Source: an uncultured Bacilli bacterium
Lineage (GTDB): Bacteria; Bacillota_I; Bacilli_A; RF39; UBA660
DNA: 64,000 nt
Assembly: GCA_934183165.1 (NCBI GenBank)
Contig: CAKPRZ010000005.1
Location: 1-64,000, forward strand
Direction: 5' to 3'
The translations under genes and the position numbers were made by a program. This document shows positions 43,880 to 53,300 of the stretch, one piece after another (within the stretch, counting starts at the first letter, position 1; each line of letters starts with the position of its first letter). The notes under the pieces were generated by a model. That model was not told the DNA's origin. It made no database searches and saw only the letters and a program-made list of their open reading frames with translations.

Positions 43880-45700
43880 TTATTTTTCTTCGTATTCAGC
43901 GTCAACTACTCCATCATCTTTTTTATTATCCGATGTATTATCAGTAGTCTCTTGAGATTGCTCTTTTTGAACTTGTTCATATACTTTAGTAGCAAGAGCC
44001 ATAGCTTTTTCTGTCAATTTTTCTTTTTTAGATTTTATTTCATCTAAATTGTCTTTTTCCATTGCTTCTTTTAATTCTTTGATCAATGTTTCAGCTTCTT
44101 CTTTTTCTTTCTTATCTACTTTATCTCCTAAATCTTTAATAGCCTTTTCTGTTTGGAAGATTATTTGCTCTGCTTCGTTTCTTAAATCTGCTTCTTCCTT
44201 CTTTTTCTTATCCTCTTCAGCATGTTCTTCTGCTTCTTTACGCATCTTCTCAATTTCTTCATCACTTAAATTAGTATTAGATGTAATTGTGATTGCTTGT
44301 TCCTTATTAGTTCCAAGATCTTTAGCTTTTACATTAACGATACCATTAGCATCTATATCAAATGTAACCTCAATTTGTGGTACTCCACGAGGCGCAGCTG
44401 GAATGCCTGACAATTGGAAACGACCAAGTGTTTTGTTATCGTTTGCCATACTTCTTTCACCTTGTAATACATGGATATCAACTGCTGGCTGATTATCTGC
44501 TGCTGTTGAGAATACTTGTTTCTTGCTAGTTGGAATAGTTGTATTTCTTGGAATTAATACAGTCATAACTCCACCTAATGTTTCTAGTCCTAATGATAAA
44601 GGTGTAACATCAAGTAATACTATGTCATCAACTTCTCCTGTCAATACTCCACCTTGAATTGCTGCACCCATAGCTACTACTTCGTCTGGGTTAACTTCAT
44701 GAGATGGCTCTTTTCCTAATTCATTTTTAATTAACTCTTGTACCATTGGTATACGTGTAGAACCACCTACTAATAATACTTTATCAATTTCATCTTTTGT
44801 GATTTTAGCATCCTTTAAAGCTTGACGAACTGGTTTTAATGTAGAATCAACCAAATCTCTTATTAAATCTTCAAATTTAGCACGAGTTAATGTTATATCC
44901 AAGTGAAGTGGTCCATCCTCTCCTTGAGAAATAAATGGGGCAGAAACTTGTGTTGTACTCATTCCAGATAAATCCTTTTTAGCTTTTTCAGCAACTTCTT
45001 TTAATCTTTGCATAGCCATTTTATCTTTTGTTAAATCTATGCCATTTTCCTTTTTGAATTCTTCAACTAGATAGTCGATAATTCTTTGATCGAAGTCATC
45101 TCCACCTAATTTGTTATTGCCTGCGGTTGATTTAACTTCAAATACACCATCACCAAGTTCCATTACTGATACATCAAACGTACCTCCACCTAGGTCATAA
45201 ACTAATACAGTATGTGCATTTTCTTGTTTATCAAGTCCATATGCAAGAGCTGCTGCTGTTGGTTCGTTAATAATTCTTTCTACTTCCAATCCTGCAATTT
45301 TTCCTGCATTTTTAGTTGCTTGACGTTGAGCATCATTAAAGTATGCTGGAACAGTAATAACAGCTTTACTTACTTTCTCACCTAAATATTTTTCAGCATA
45401 ATCTTTAATATATGAAAGGATCATAGCTGATACTTCTTCTGGTGTATATTTCTTACCATCTAATTCAACTTTTTCATCAGTACCCATTAATCTTTTAATA
45501 GAAGACACTGTATTTGGATTAGTGATAGCTTGACGTTTAGCTGCATCTCCTACTATTCTATCCTTATTTTTATTGATTGCTACTACTGAAGGAGTAGTTC
45601 TATTTCCTTCTGGGTTTGCAATAACTTTTGGTTCTCCACCTTCTAGTACTGCACAACATGAATTTGTTGTACCTAAATCGATTCCTATTATTTTACTCAT
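43880..45700 (-). CDS. dnaK: Chaperone DnaK (Hsp70)
   Basis: A 606-residue Hsp70. IGIDLGTTNSCCAVLEG opens the ATPase domain, and VYDLGGGTFDVSV, EPTAAALAYG and VGGSTRIPMVQEL are canonical. The substrate domain and lid follow, ending in an acidic tail. The length is standard. The ATP-driven cycle uses DnaJ (40.9 kb) and GrpE (next upstream). Control is by the HrcA/CIRCE promoter upstream of hrcA. Confidence 0.97.
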   Translation of the reverse strand: MSKIIGIDLGTTNSCCAVLEGGEPKVIANPEGNRTTPSVVAINKNKDRIVGDAAKRQAITNPNTVSSIKRLMGTDEKVELDGKKYTPEEVSAMILSYIKDYAEKYLGEKVSKAVITVPAYFNDAQRQATKNAGKIAGLEVERIINEPTAAALAYGLDKQENAHTVLVYDLGGGTFDVSVMELGDGVFEVKSTAGNNKLGGDDFDQRIIDYLVEEFKKENGIDLTKDKMAMQRLKEVAEKAKKDLSGMSTTQVSAPFISQGEDGPLHLDITLTRAKFEDLIRDLVDSTLKPVRQALKDAKITKDEIDKVLLVGGSTRIPMVQELIKNELGKEPSHEVNPDEVVAMGAAIQGGVLTGEVDDIVLLDVTPLSLGLETLGGVMTVLIPRNTTIPTSKKQVFSTAADNQPAVDIHVLQGERSMANDNKTLGRFQLSGIPAAPRGVPQIEVTFDIDANGIVNVKAKDLGTNKEQAITITSNTNLSDEEIEKMRKEAEEHAEEDKKKKEEADLRNEAEQIIFQTEKAIKDLGDKVDKKEKEEAETLIKELKEAMEKDNLDEIKSKKEKLTEKAMALATKVYEQVQKEQSQETTDNTSDNKKDDGVVDAEYEEK

Positions 45701-45722
45701 ATTTTATCTCTCCTTTAACTTA

Positions 45723-46346
45723 TTAAATTTTATTTACTTTTACTTTTGCTGGTCTAATAACACGACCTTTTAACATATATCCTTTATTAAAGACCTCAAG
45801 AACAATATCATCTTCTAATTCAGGATTGTTTCCAATCATTACAGCTTCATGTAAATTTGGATCAAACTCTTTATTAAGTGCATCTATTTCTTCTACTCCA
45901 AATTTCTTTAATATTTCTACCAAGCCATTATACAATAATTTATAACCTTCAGAATATTTTTCAAATTCAGGAGTTTCATTTTTCGTTTTAAGTGCTCTTT
46001 CAAAATTATCTAAGATAACTAATAATTCTGTTATCAAATCTTTATTAGCATATTTAATAATACTCGATACTTCTTCATCTTTTCTTTTTCGATAATTAAT
46101 TAATTCCGCCTGAGTTTGTTTAACTTTAGCTTGTAAATTTTCAATTGTATTTTTTAATACTAATATTTCCTCTTCATCAGGGGTTGTATCGTCAATTATA
46201 TCTTCATCAGTTATATTTTCATCTTGTTTACTACATTCACATTCATCAATACATTCATCGCATCCACATGAATCGCATTCACACGCTTGTTCTTCTTTTA
46301 CAACTTCTTCTACTTTTTTATTTTCCTCTTTTTTTATCTTACTCAT
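45723..46346 (-). CDS. grpE: Nucleotide exchange factor GrpE with Cys-rich N-terminal segment
   Basis: A 207-residue GrpE. The family part begins near residue 60: a long coiled coil, then NFERALKTK, and the beta domain with DPNLHEAVM and GYMLKGRVIRPAKVKV. The N-terminal region is unusual: between residues 21 and 39 it reads ACECDSCGCDECIDECECS, with seven Cys at 22, 24, 27, 29, 32, 36 and 38 among acidic residues. Typical GrpE tails are acidic but Cys-free. The segment could bind metal or respond to oxidation. Encoded between hrcA and dnaK. Confidence 0.94.
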   Translation of the reverse strand: MSKIKKEENKKVEEVVKEEQACECDSCGCDECIDECECSKQDENITDEDIIDDTTPDEEEILVLKNTIENLQAKVKQTQAELINYRKRKDEEVSSIIKYANKDLITELLVILDNFERALKTKNETPEFEKYSEGYKLLYNGLVEILKKFGVEEIDALNKEFDPNLHEAVMIGNNPELEDDIVLEVFNKGYMLKGRVIRPAKVKVNKI

Positions 46347-46353
46347 AAATTAC

Positions 46354-47337
46354 CTAACTTTCTATATTTTCTTTTATAAATTCTAGGAGTTGTACAACCC
46401 TATCATATTCCATTCTTTTAGGGCCAATTACGGCCAAAGTGCCTTCTTCTGTTGGTGTCTTATACTTTGTTTTAATAATAGTCATGTCATCATCCAGACC
46501 ATTTTCTCTTCCGATATATACTTTGATATTATTATCACTTGCTTCAACCGCGTCTATTAAGTTTTTATCATCTAATTTATCAAATATTTCACTAATTTTG
46601 TCGATATCGTTAAATTCTGGTTGCTTTAGCATATTTTTTCTTCCAACTATATCTATATTTTTATCTGTAAATTTTGAGAACACATCATAGAATACATTAT
46701 ATAATCTTTCATGTTCCTTAACATATCTACCAATAATTGGCTTGATTTCAAACTCTAGTTTATTAGATACTTCATCGATTGGAGTTCCAATGACCATATT
46801 ATTAATAAGATCGACTGTTTTTTTAATTTCACCAAGATCAATATTAGATACATTGATATTTTTATGTTCAACATAACCAGTATCAGTAATAACAATAACT
46901 ATCATATTATTTGTATCTATTGGAACAACTTGAATTTGTTTCAAATAGCTTTCATGAGAAGCACTTCCTAATTTTACTGAAGTATAATTTGTCATATCTG
47001 AAATGATTTCTAGACTTTTTTTAACACAATCAGTCAGTTCTAATTGATTATTTTTAAATATGATCTGAAGTTTAAGCATATCTTCAGCACTCATTTCTTT
47101 TAATTCCATCAAATTATCTACATAATACCTATAACCTGCTTCCGATGGAACTCTACCTGAAGATGTGTGAGTTTTTTCTAACAATCCTAACTCTTCCAAA
47201 GAAGCCATTTCGCTTCTTATTGTTGCACTGGAACAATTAAGTCTATCACATATCAATTTAGAGCCAACTGGTTTGGCTAACTTAATGTACTCTAAAACGA
47301 TAATTTTTAAAATTTCGTTTTGACGTTTAGTTAGCAT
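46354..47337 (-). CDS. hrcA: Heat-inducible transcription repressor HrcA
   Basis: A 327-residue HrcA, which represses the CIRCE regulon and needs GroEL for folding. The N-terminal winged helix includes CSSATIRSEMASLEELGLLEKTHTSSGRVPSEAGYRYYVD, and the GAF-like C-terminal domain ends with GPKRMEYDRVVQLLEFI. AGGAGGTGAT precedes the ATG. It is the first gene of the chaperone operon and is under its own two CIRCE-like sites. Confidence 0.95.
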   Translation of the reverse strand: MLTKRQNEILKIIVLEYIKLAKPVGSKLICDRLNCSSATIRSEMASLEELGLLEKTHTSSGRVPSEAGYRYYVDNLMELKEMSAEDMLKLQIIFKNNQLELTDCVKKSLEIISDMTNYTSVKLGSASHESYLKQIQVVPIDTNNMIVIVITDTGYVEHKNINVSNIDLGEIKKTVDLINNMVIGTPIDEVSNKLEFEIKPIIGRYVKEHERLYNVFYDVFSKFTDKNIDIVGRKNMLKQPEFNDIDKISEIFDKLDDKNLIDAVEASDNNIKVYIGRENGLDDDMTIIKTKYKTPTEEGTLAVIGPKRMEYDRVVQLLEFIKENIES

Positions 47338-47348
47338 CTAATCACCTC

Positions 47349-47375
47349 CTAGCACTCATATTTCTCGGATGCTAA
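47349..47375. promoter_or_regulatory. Degenerate CIRCE operator (proximal)
   Basis: CTAGCACTC, 9-base spacer, GGATGCTAA. Spacing matches TTAGCACTC-N9-GAGTGCTAA, but 6 of 9 arm positions are paired. It lies between the -10 and the hrcA ribosome site, where bound HrcA would block transcription start or elongation. Confidence 0.65.
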
Positions 47376-47379
47376 TTAC

Positions 47380-47408
47380 ATTATAATATTATGCTTAGCA
47401 CTTGTCAA
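47380..47408 (-). promoter_or_regulatory. SigA promoter of hrcA-grpE-dnaK-pepF-dnaJ
   Basis: On the minus strand TTGACA (47403-47408), 17-base spacer, TATAAT (47380-47385): full consensus. The -35 lies inside the spacer of the distal CIRCE. Confidence 0.88.
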
Positions 47409-47422
47409 TATATGAGTGCTAA
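47395..47422. promoter_or_regulatory. CIRCE operator (distal, 10-base spacer)
   Basis: TTAGCACTT, 10-base spacer, GAGTGCTAA. Eight of nine arm positions pair, and the arms match the CIRCE consensus, but the spacer is 10 rather than the usual 9. It covers the -35 of the heat-shock promoter. Confidence 0.85.
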
Positions 47423-47467
47423 TTTTTTAAATTTTTTTATTACTTTTTAGGAATTCTAAATTCTATA

Positions 47468-47476
47468 TGTTATAAT
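47468..47476 (+). promoter_or_regulatory. Extended -10 promoter of ABC transporter
   Basis: TGTTATAAT, a perfect extended -10 without an obvious -35, 18 bases before the ATG. Confidence 0.45.
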
Positions 47477-47494
47477 CATTGTGAGGTGAAATCA

Positions 47495-48412
47495 ATGGAA
47501 AATAAAACCGTTTTAAAATGTAACAAAATATGTAAAAATTTTGGTAAAAAAAGAATATTAACTGATGTATCATTTGAAGTTGATAGTGGTGATATTTTGG
47601 GCTTTATTGGACCAAATGGTGCCGGCAAGACTACTACTATAAAATTAATTTTAGGGCTTAACAAAATAGACTCTGGAAATATTTTAATTAATGATTTAGA
47701 TATTGAAAAAGATTTTGAAAAAGCCATAATGAATGTTGGAGCTATTGTAGAGAACCCTGATTTATATATGTATTTAAGTGGATATGATAATTTAAAACTT
47801 ATTAAAAATATGTACAAAAATATTTCTGATGATGATGTAAATAATGTTATAAAGCAAGTAAAATTAGAAGAAAGAATAAAAGATAAAGTTTCTAAATATT
47901 CGCTTGGTATGAGACAAAGATTAGGCATAGCTCAAGCACTTTTACATAACCCTACTCTTCTAATACTTGATGAGCCCACTAATGGATTGGATCCTGAGGG
48001 AATCAAAGAACTAAGGGATTTACTAAAAAAATTAGCAAAAGAAAAAAATATGGCTATTTTAATATCTAGTCATAATCTTTCAGAATTAGAAAGCTTTTGC
48101 AATAAAATATGTATTATTCAAAATGGTAGGATTGTCGAAGTAAATAATGTAGACAAAATTAAACAGAAAAAGAAAGATAATAAAAATAGTTATATTTTTA
48201 AAGTTAATAGTACTAAAAATATAAATCAAATAGTATCTCATTTATCAATAATAGATAACAAGCATTTTAATATATTATTAGAAGAAGAAGAGATTCCTAA
48301 CATTATTAATAAACTTGTAGAAAACAAAATTTTAATATATGAAATAAAAAAAGAATCCATCTCTTTAGAAGATGCCTTTTTGAAAAAGACTGGAGGTAAT
48401 AAAATTGATTAA
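47495..48412 (+). CDS. ABC transporter ATP-binding protein
   Basis: A 305-residue ATPase of the ABC-2 (CcmA/BcrA-like) type. Walker A is GPNGAGKTT, signature YSLGMRQRLGIAQALLHNP, Walker B LLILDEPTNGLDP, and the His switch SSHNL. The C-terminal ~80 residues are the accessory domain found in bacitracin- or lantibiotic-type exporters. ATG 47495 follows TGAGGTGAA. The gene overlaps the permease by 8 bases and is divergent from hrcA. The substrate is unknown. Confidence 0.92.
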   Translation: MENKTVLKCNKICKNFGKKRILTDVSFEVDSGDILGFIGPNGAGKTTTIKLILGLNKIDSGNILINDLDIEKDFEKAIMNVGAIVENPDLYMYLSGYDNLKLIKNMYKNISDDDVNNVIKQVKLEERIKDKVSKYSLGMRQRLGIAQALLHNPTLLILDEPTNGLDPEGIKELRDLLKKLAKEKNMAILISSHNLSELESFCNKICIIQNGRIVEVNNVDKIKQKKKDNKNSYIFKVNSTKNINQIVSHLSIIDNKHFNILLEEEEIPNIINKLVENKILIYEIKKESISLEDAFLKKTGGNKID

Positions 48413-49898
48413 TTTAATTAAAAATGAGTTGATTAAAATATTTAAAAGAAAAACAATTTATATTTTGATGATTATAACCTTTGCATTTGTCATCTTTCAT
48501 AATGTAATATATAAGGTAGCAAACAAGCTTGTAGATTCATACAATCTAGAATACTCTTCAATAACAGAAAAGGATTATGAAGAAGCTAAAGAAGAAATAA
48601 GTAAATTAAATCCTAGTAATTCCAATGATGTAGATGATTACATTTTATTAAAAACAGAAATGGATATTTACCAAATAAGTAAAAATTATGAAAAAGGTAG
48701 TTGGCAAGAATATTTAATTAATACTGATTTGATGAACACCGTATCATTGATGAACAATTTAAAATATAAAAATCATACAATTAAAAACTTAGAAAAGTCA
48801 GAAGATTATCAATCCCTTTTAAAGGAATACAATAATTTTTTATCGATAATAAAAGGAAACAATTGGCAAACATATGCCAAATATAAAATAAAACAATATC
48901 AAGAAGAAAACGAAATATTAAAAGAATTTAATGATGATGAAAACAATTCTTATACTAAACAAATAAGTGAGAATAACAAAGAAATAGATTCTATAAATTT
49001 ACGTCTTAAATACAATATTGCATATGGTAATAACTATTTTAATGAAGCAATAAGTAATTACGATAAAAATTTAAAATCTTTTGAAGAATATAATAAAGAA
49101 AAAAAATCACAATTTGGTAAAAAATATAATGAATATGAAGTTAAAAAGAATTATAAAGAATTAAAAGAACAAAATGAGAAATATAAATATGCTTTAGACA
49201 ATAAATATGATTATAATAATATGAATACATTAGGGTATGGCTTGGTAAATGTTTTATCTGACTATTCTACTTTTATATTAGTTATTACCATCGTAATAGC
49301 AGGCAGTATTGTTTCTTCAGAATTTGATAAAGGAACAATCAAGTTGCTTTTAGTAAGACCTTATAATAGATGGAAAATATTATTATCAAAATACATAGCA
49401 TCTCTTTTAATATTAATTATATCAATTATATTTGTAATAATATCAGAGTTTATAGTCGGTGGAACATTCTTCGGATTTTCTTCCATTAACGTTCCAAATA
49501 TCATATACAATTTTAATACAAATCAAATTATGTATATAAATACCGGAAAAATGATGCTTTTAAATATAATTACTTCACTGCCAATGTTTATATTGTTAAT
49601 TACCCTAGCTTTTACTATATCAACTATTTTCACAAATACAGCAGTAGCAATTGCTATTCCGATACTTGGATATTTTTCTTCAGAAATCATCAATTTATTA
49701 GCTTCAAACTTTAAAATCAATTTTTTAAAATACTTTGTTACATTAAATTGGAACTTATCTAGCTATCTATTTGGTGGAATTGGCTTATATCAAGGATTGA
49801 CAATGCCATTCTCAATTACAGTATGTATTATATATTTGATGATAATGATTATCGCAAGCTTTATTATCTTTGATAAGAAAAATATTAAAAACATATAA
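48405..49898 (+). CDS. ABC-2 type permease
   Basis: A 497-residue permease. One N-terminal helix (~15-33) is followed by a large, mostly helical extracytoplasmic domain (~35-275, rich in Lys, Glu, Asn and Tyr), then five or six helices including a SSEFDKGTIKLLLVRPYNRW loop typical of the ABC2 family. The start is TTG at 48405, set by GGAGGTAAT 7 bases upstream. It forms an exporter with the preceding ATPase. Peptide or antimicrobial export is plausible but unproven. Confidence 0.87.
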   Translation: MINLIKNELIKIFKRKTIYILMIITFAFVIFHNVIYKVANKLVDSYNLEYSSITEKDYEEAKEEISKLNPSNSNDVDDYILLKTEMDIYQISKNYEKGSWQEYLINTDLMNTVSLMNNLKYKNHTIKNLEKSEDYQSLLKEYNNFLSIIKGNNWQTYAKYKIKQYQEENEILKEFNDDENNSYTKQISENNKEIDSINLRLKYNIAYGNNYFNEAISNYDKNLKSFEEYNKEKKSQFGKKYNEYEVKKNYKELKEQNEKYKYALDNKYDYNNMNTLGYGLVNVLSDYSTFILVITIVIAGSIVSSEFDKGTIKLLLVRPYNRWKILLSKYIASLLILIISIIFVIISEFIVGGTFFGFSSINVPNIIYNFNTNQIMYINTGKMMLLNIITSLPMFILLITLAFTISTIFTNTAVAIAIPILGYFSSEIINLLASNFKINFLKYFVTLNWNLSSYLFGGIGLYQGLTMPFSITVCIIYLMIMIIASFIIFDKKNIKNI

Positions 49899-49921
49899 AA
49901 AGACTCAAGTCGAGTCTTTTT
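49897..49921. terminator. Bidirectional terminator
   Basis: AAAAAGACTC/GAGTCTTTTT stem with loop AAGTC between convergent genes. Confidence 0.85.
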
Positions 49922-50240
49922 ATAATGAATTTGTATCATTTTTAATATCTCCTAATGATTTGAACACTTTGTTTTCTAAAGCTTTATATAAAAAATCAGC
50001 CCCTAAAAAACTAAATAAACTACTCCAAATAGAAGAAATTAAATTTAAGGAAGAAAAAGTAAGTGCAAATAAGGTTCCAATTATAAGAGATACCACTAAT
50101 GAAATTAATATACATGTATTACTACATTTGATAGAAAAGCTTTCTTTTACTTTCTGAACTAAATTTGTAATAATTAAACTGTTTATAATAGCCATAATTA
50201 TTACATTTTTGAGCAATCCAAAATATATTATAATTATCAC
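49920..50240 (-). CDS. Small holin-like membrane protein
   Basis: Up to 106 residues with three hydrophobic segments and a charged, Lys/Asp-rich C-terminus: two helices around VIIMAIINSLIITNLV and CILISLVVSLIIGTLFALTF, then IWSSLFSFLGADFLYKAL. The layout resembles phage holins found in Clostridia prophages, but no family is certain. The start is unclear. GAGGTGAT is at 50239-50246; the GTG counted here lies within it, and the next in-frame candidates are ATT/ATA codons or TTG 50216. The opposite strand has a shorter, less convincing frame. Confidence 0.5.
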   Translation of the reverse strand: MIIIIYFGLLKNVIIMAIINSLIITNLVQKVKESFSIKCSNTCILISLVVSLIIGTLFALTFSSLNLISSIWSSLFSFLGADFLYKALENKVFKSLGDIKNDTNSL

Positions 50241-50260
50241 CTCAGTCTATCTTATGCATC

Positions 50261-50308
50261 AAAAAAAGAGCAGGATATAATATATATCTATATTATTCTA
50301 CGCTCTTT
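50261..50308 (-). terminator. Terminator of FtsX-like permease gene
   Basis: GAGC/GCTC outer stem with an inner AT-rich hairpin, then seven T residues on the minus strand. Confidence 0.65.
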
Positions 50309-53300
50309 AGTGATTCAATCATATCAATCTTTTTTAATGCAAAATATGTTGTTATATTTACTAATAATGTAAAAACAATAGTAATAACTAACGAAATAAC
50401 GTAACTAGAAAATTTAATAGTATCATTAAACATAATTGGATCTAATTCACAGGTTTTTATTATAAATGTTGTTAATAATCTTCCTACAACCAATCCAATA
50501 ATCATACCAATTATAGTTAAAATAGTTGTTTCTCGTCCAATATAATCATAAACTTCTTTATCATAAAATCCAAGCACTTTAATAGTTGCCAGTTCTCTTC
50601 GCCTTTCGCTTATATTTACATTAGATAAATTATATAAAACCACAAATGCTAAAAGTCCCGCCGAAATTATCAAAACACCAGCTACATAACTAAAGTTTTC
50701 CATTGTTGAATTAAATACATTTCTCATCGATGAATTAAAACTAACATTAGAAACATAATTATTTTTTTTGATTTCATTAGCAAGTTTTACTTCTTCTTTT
50801 TCTGTAAGATTATCTGTATTAATAAATAAAGTATTATAATAATTACTGTTGTACATACTTTTGGGCATGTAAATATAATGATAAAGATAATTTTCTGTTA
50901 TAGCACCTATTTCACCACTATATTTATTTTCACCATTAAATTCAAGTTTATCTCCAACACTAAGATTTAATAGTTTAGCAATTTTTTCAGTAATAATAAT
51001 TTTATCATTAAGTTCATATTTTGCACCATTTTTCCTATTACTCAAGCTAACAAAATTATCAATATTATCAAAAGGTACTACTAATTGTATAGTTTGATTA
51101 GTTGTCTTATTATTTAATGTAACTGACTCTTTTAAGGCTTTTAAGGACTTATTTACATGATTAATATTATTAATTCTTTCAGTTTCTTTATTTTTATCAC
51201 TTATTGATACATCATCTTTAAATGTTATTTCTAGTTGATATTTAAAAACCTTTTCATATTGATTTGGAACCATTCCTGTTATACAATCCCTAAGACCAAA
51301 TCCTGCAACAATAAGTCCTGTACAACCAGCTATTCCGATTATAGTCATCAAAAATCTTTTTTTATACCTAAAAACGTTTCTTACTGTTACTTTTTTTATA
51401 AAGTTTAGTTTTTTCCAAATAAACTTAACTTTTTCTAGCAATACCCTTTTCCCTGCCTTTGGAGATTTTGGTCTCATAAGTGATGCTGGAGTTTCCCTTA
51501 GATCTTTATAACAAACTGTAAGTGTGGCAAATAAAGTACACAATACCGCAATAATTGTACCACTTAAGGCATATTTAATATCAAATGATGTAACTATATT
51601 GCCAACATTATACATCATACTATACATATTAAAAATAACAGTTGGTAAAATTTTAAATCCTATACAAACACCAATTATTGAACCAATTATAGTAGCAGTT
51701 AATGCATAAATCACATATTTAGACACTATTTGAGCATTATTATATCCCAGTGCTTTTAATGTACCTAGTTGGTTTCTTTCCTCTTCTACCATTCTTGTCA
51801 TAGAAGTTAAACAAATCAAAATAGCTACAACAAAGAAAACCACTGGAAATACTTTTCCTATATTTTTAATTCTCAATGTATCTTCTCTATATTGATAAAA
51901 TCCTAAATTACTATCATGATCCAATATATACCAAGTAGGTTTTTGTAATTCATTCAACTTATTTTTAGATCTTTTTATTTGATCTTCTGCATCAGAAAAC
52001 TTTTCTGTTGCTTCTTTTTTCTTGTTTAAAAGAGTCTTTTCACTATTATTTATTTTAGATTTAGCAGCATTAAGCTGTTTCCTAGAATTAATTATTTGTT
52101 TGTTAAATTTTTCTTTAGCCGTATTAAAACTTGTTTCCTTATCAGAAATAGTTTTTTCAGTTGCTTCTAACTTAGCCTTGCTTTTTTGTAACAATTCCTC
52201 ACTTTCTTGAAGTGTACTGTTAATTTGCATAATACTATTATTAATTGTCTCCAATTGTATTGTTACGTTTTTATAAGTTTCTTGATAGACATTTAACGTT
52301 GATTGTTTTTCTTCTCTCAATGCAAGATTTTCTTCTACGTTAATACCATTATTAATTTCATTATCTAAAAATTCTATTTCTTTTTTTAAAGTCAAAATTT
52401 TCTCTTCAACTTCAGAATTAGATATTTCAAGTTGCGTTTTTGAACTTTGTAATTTTTCTAACTCAATCATATATATTTTTTTGTTTTCACTAAATTCTTG
52501 CTCTTTTATTAATAAATTCTCTTGCTGAATAAACAGTTCTTTTTTAGCCTGTGTCAGTTTTTTCTCATTATCATTAAACTCTTTGTTAACTCTTTTTTCT
52601 TCAGCATTAATTTTATCTAAATTATTTTGATAATCTTTTTTTGCCCTTTTAATACTACTTTCAGCTTCATTTACTTCAGATTCATATTTTCTTTTTGCAT
52701 TTAATAGTTCTTCTTCCGAATCTTTTATTTTACTTTCAGCTTTTTCAAGTTCCTCTTTATATCTATTATCACCTAATGTACTTGTTATTTTTTTCAGTTT
52801 ATTATTTTCCTTTTGTAATAAATTATCATATTTAGTAGAAAAGACACTATAATTATTGTCTAATTTGATATATAAATTTGTATAATAATTAATATTAAAG
52901 TTATCAACTGGAACATACATATAAAATTTTATTTTACCAGCTAATAATTTTGTAGTCCCTCTTTCCAAAGATGTATATATAGGGCTTTTAATTATTCCTG
53001 TAATCATTAATTCTTTCTCATACAAGGTATCATCATTAACAATAATTTTGTCACCAATTTTATGAGATTTAGTATACTGGTTTTGTTCTATTACACATTC
53101 ATTATTCTTCTGCGGCAATCTACCATCTAATAATATTAGTTTATTTATTTTATCTTTTTCATTATAAGAAATTACTTTTATTGCTTCTTCAGTTTCTGAT
53201 TCAACTATTGCATCAAATTGATATGAAGGTTCAACATTATATCCATGTCCTTGAAAAGATTTAATGTCATTATTATCTATTCCCCAAGTAGACAATAAAT

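Noticed and set aside
44049..44492. A 147-codon open frame opposite dnaK
   Set aside because: Ser/Phe-rich mirror of a strongly conserved coding strand, with no ribosome site and no plausible protein pattern.
47476..47928. A 150-codon leftward frame across the ABC ATPase
   Set aside because: The opposite strand encodes canonical Walker and signature motifs. No promoter or ribosome site supports this frame.
49870..50157. A 95-codon rightward frame after the ABC permease
   Set aside because: It overlaps the bidirectional terminator and lacks a ribosome site; the leftward hydrophobic frame is the better gene.
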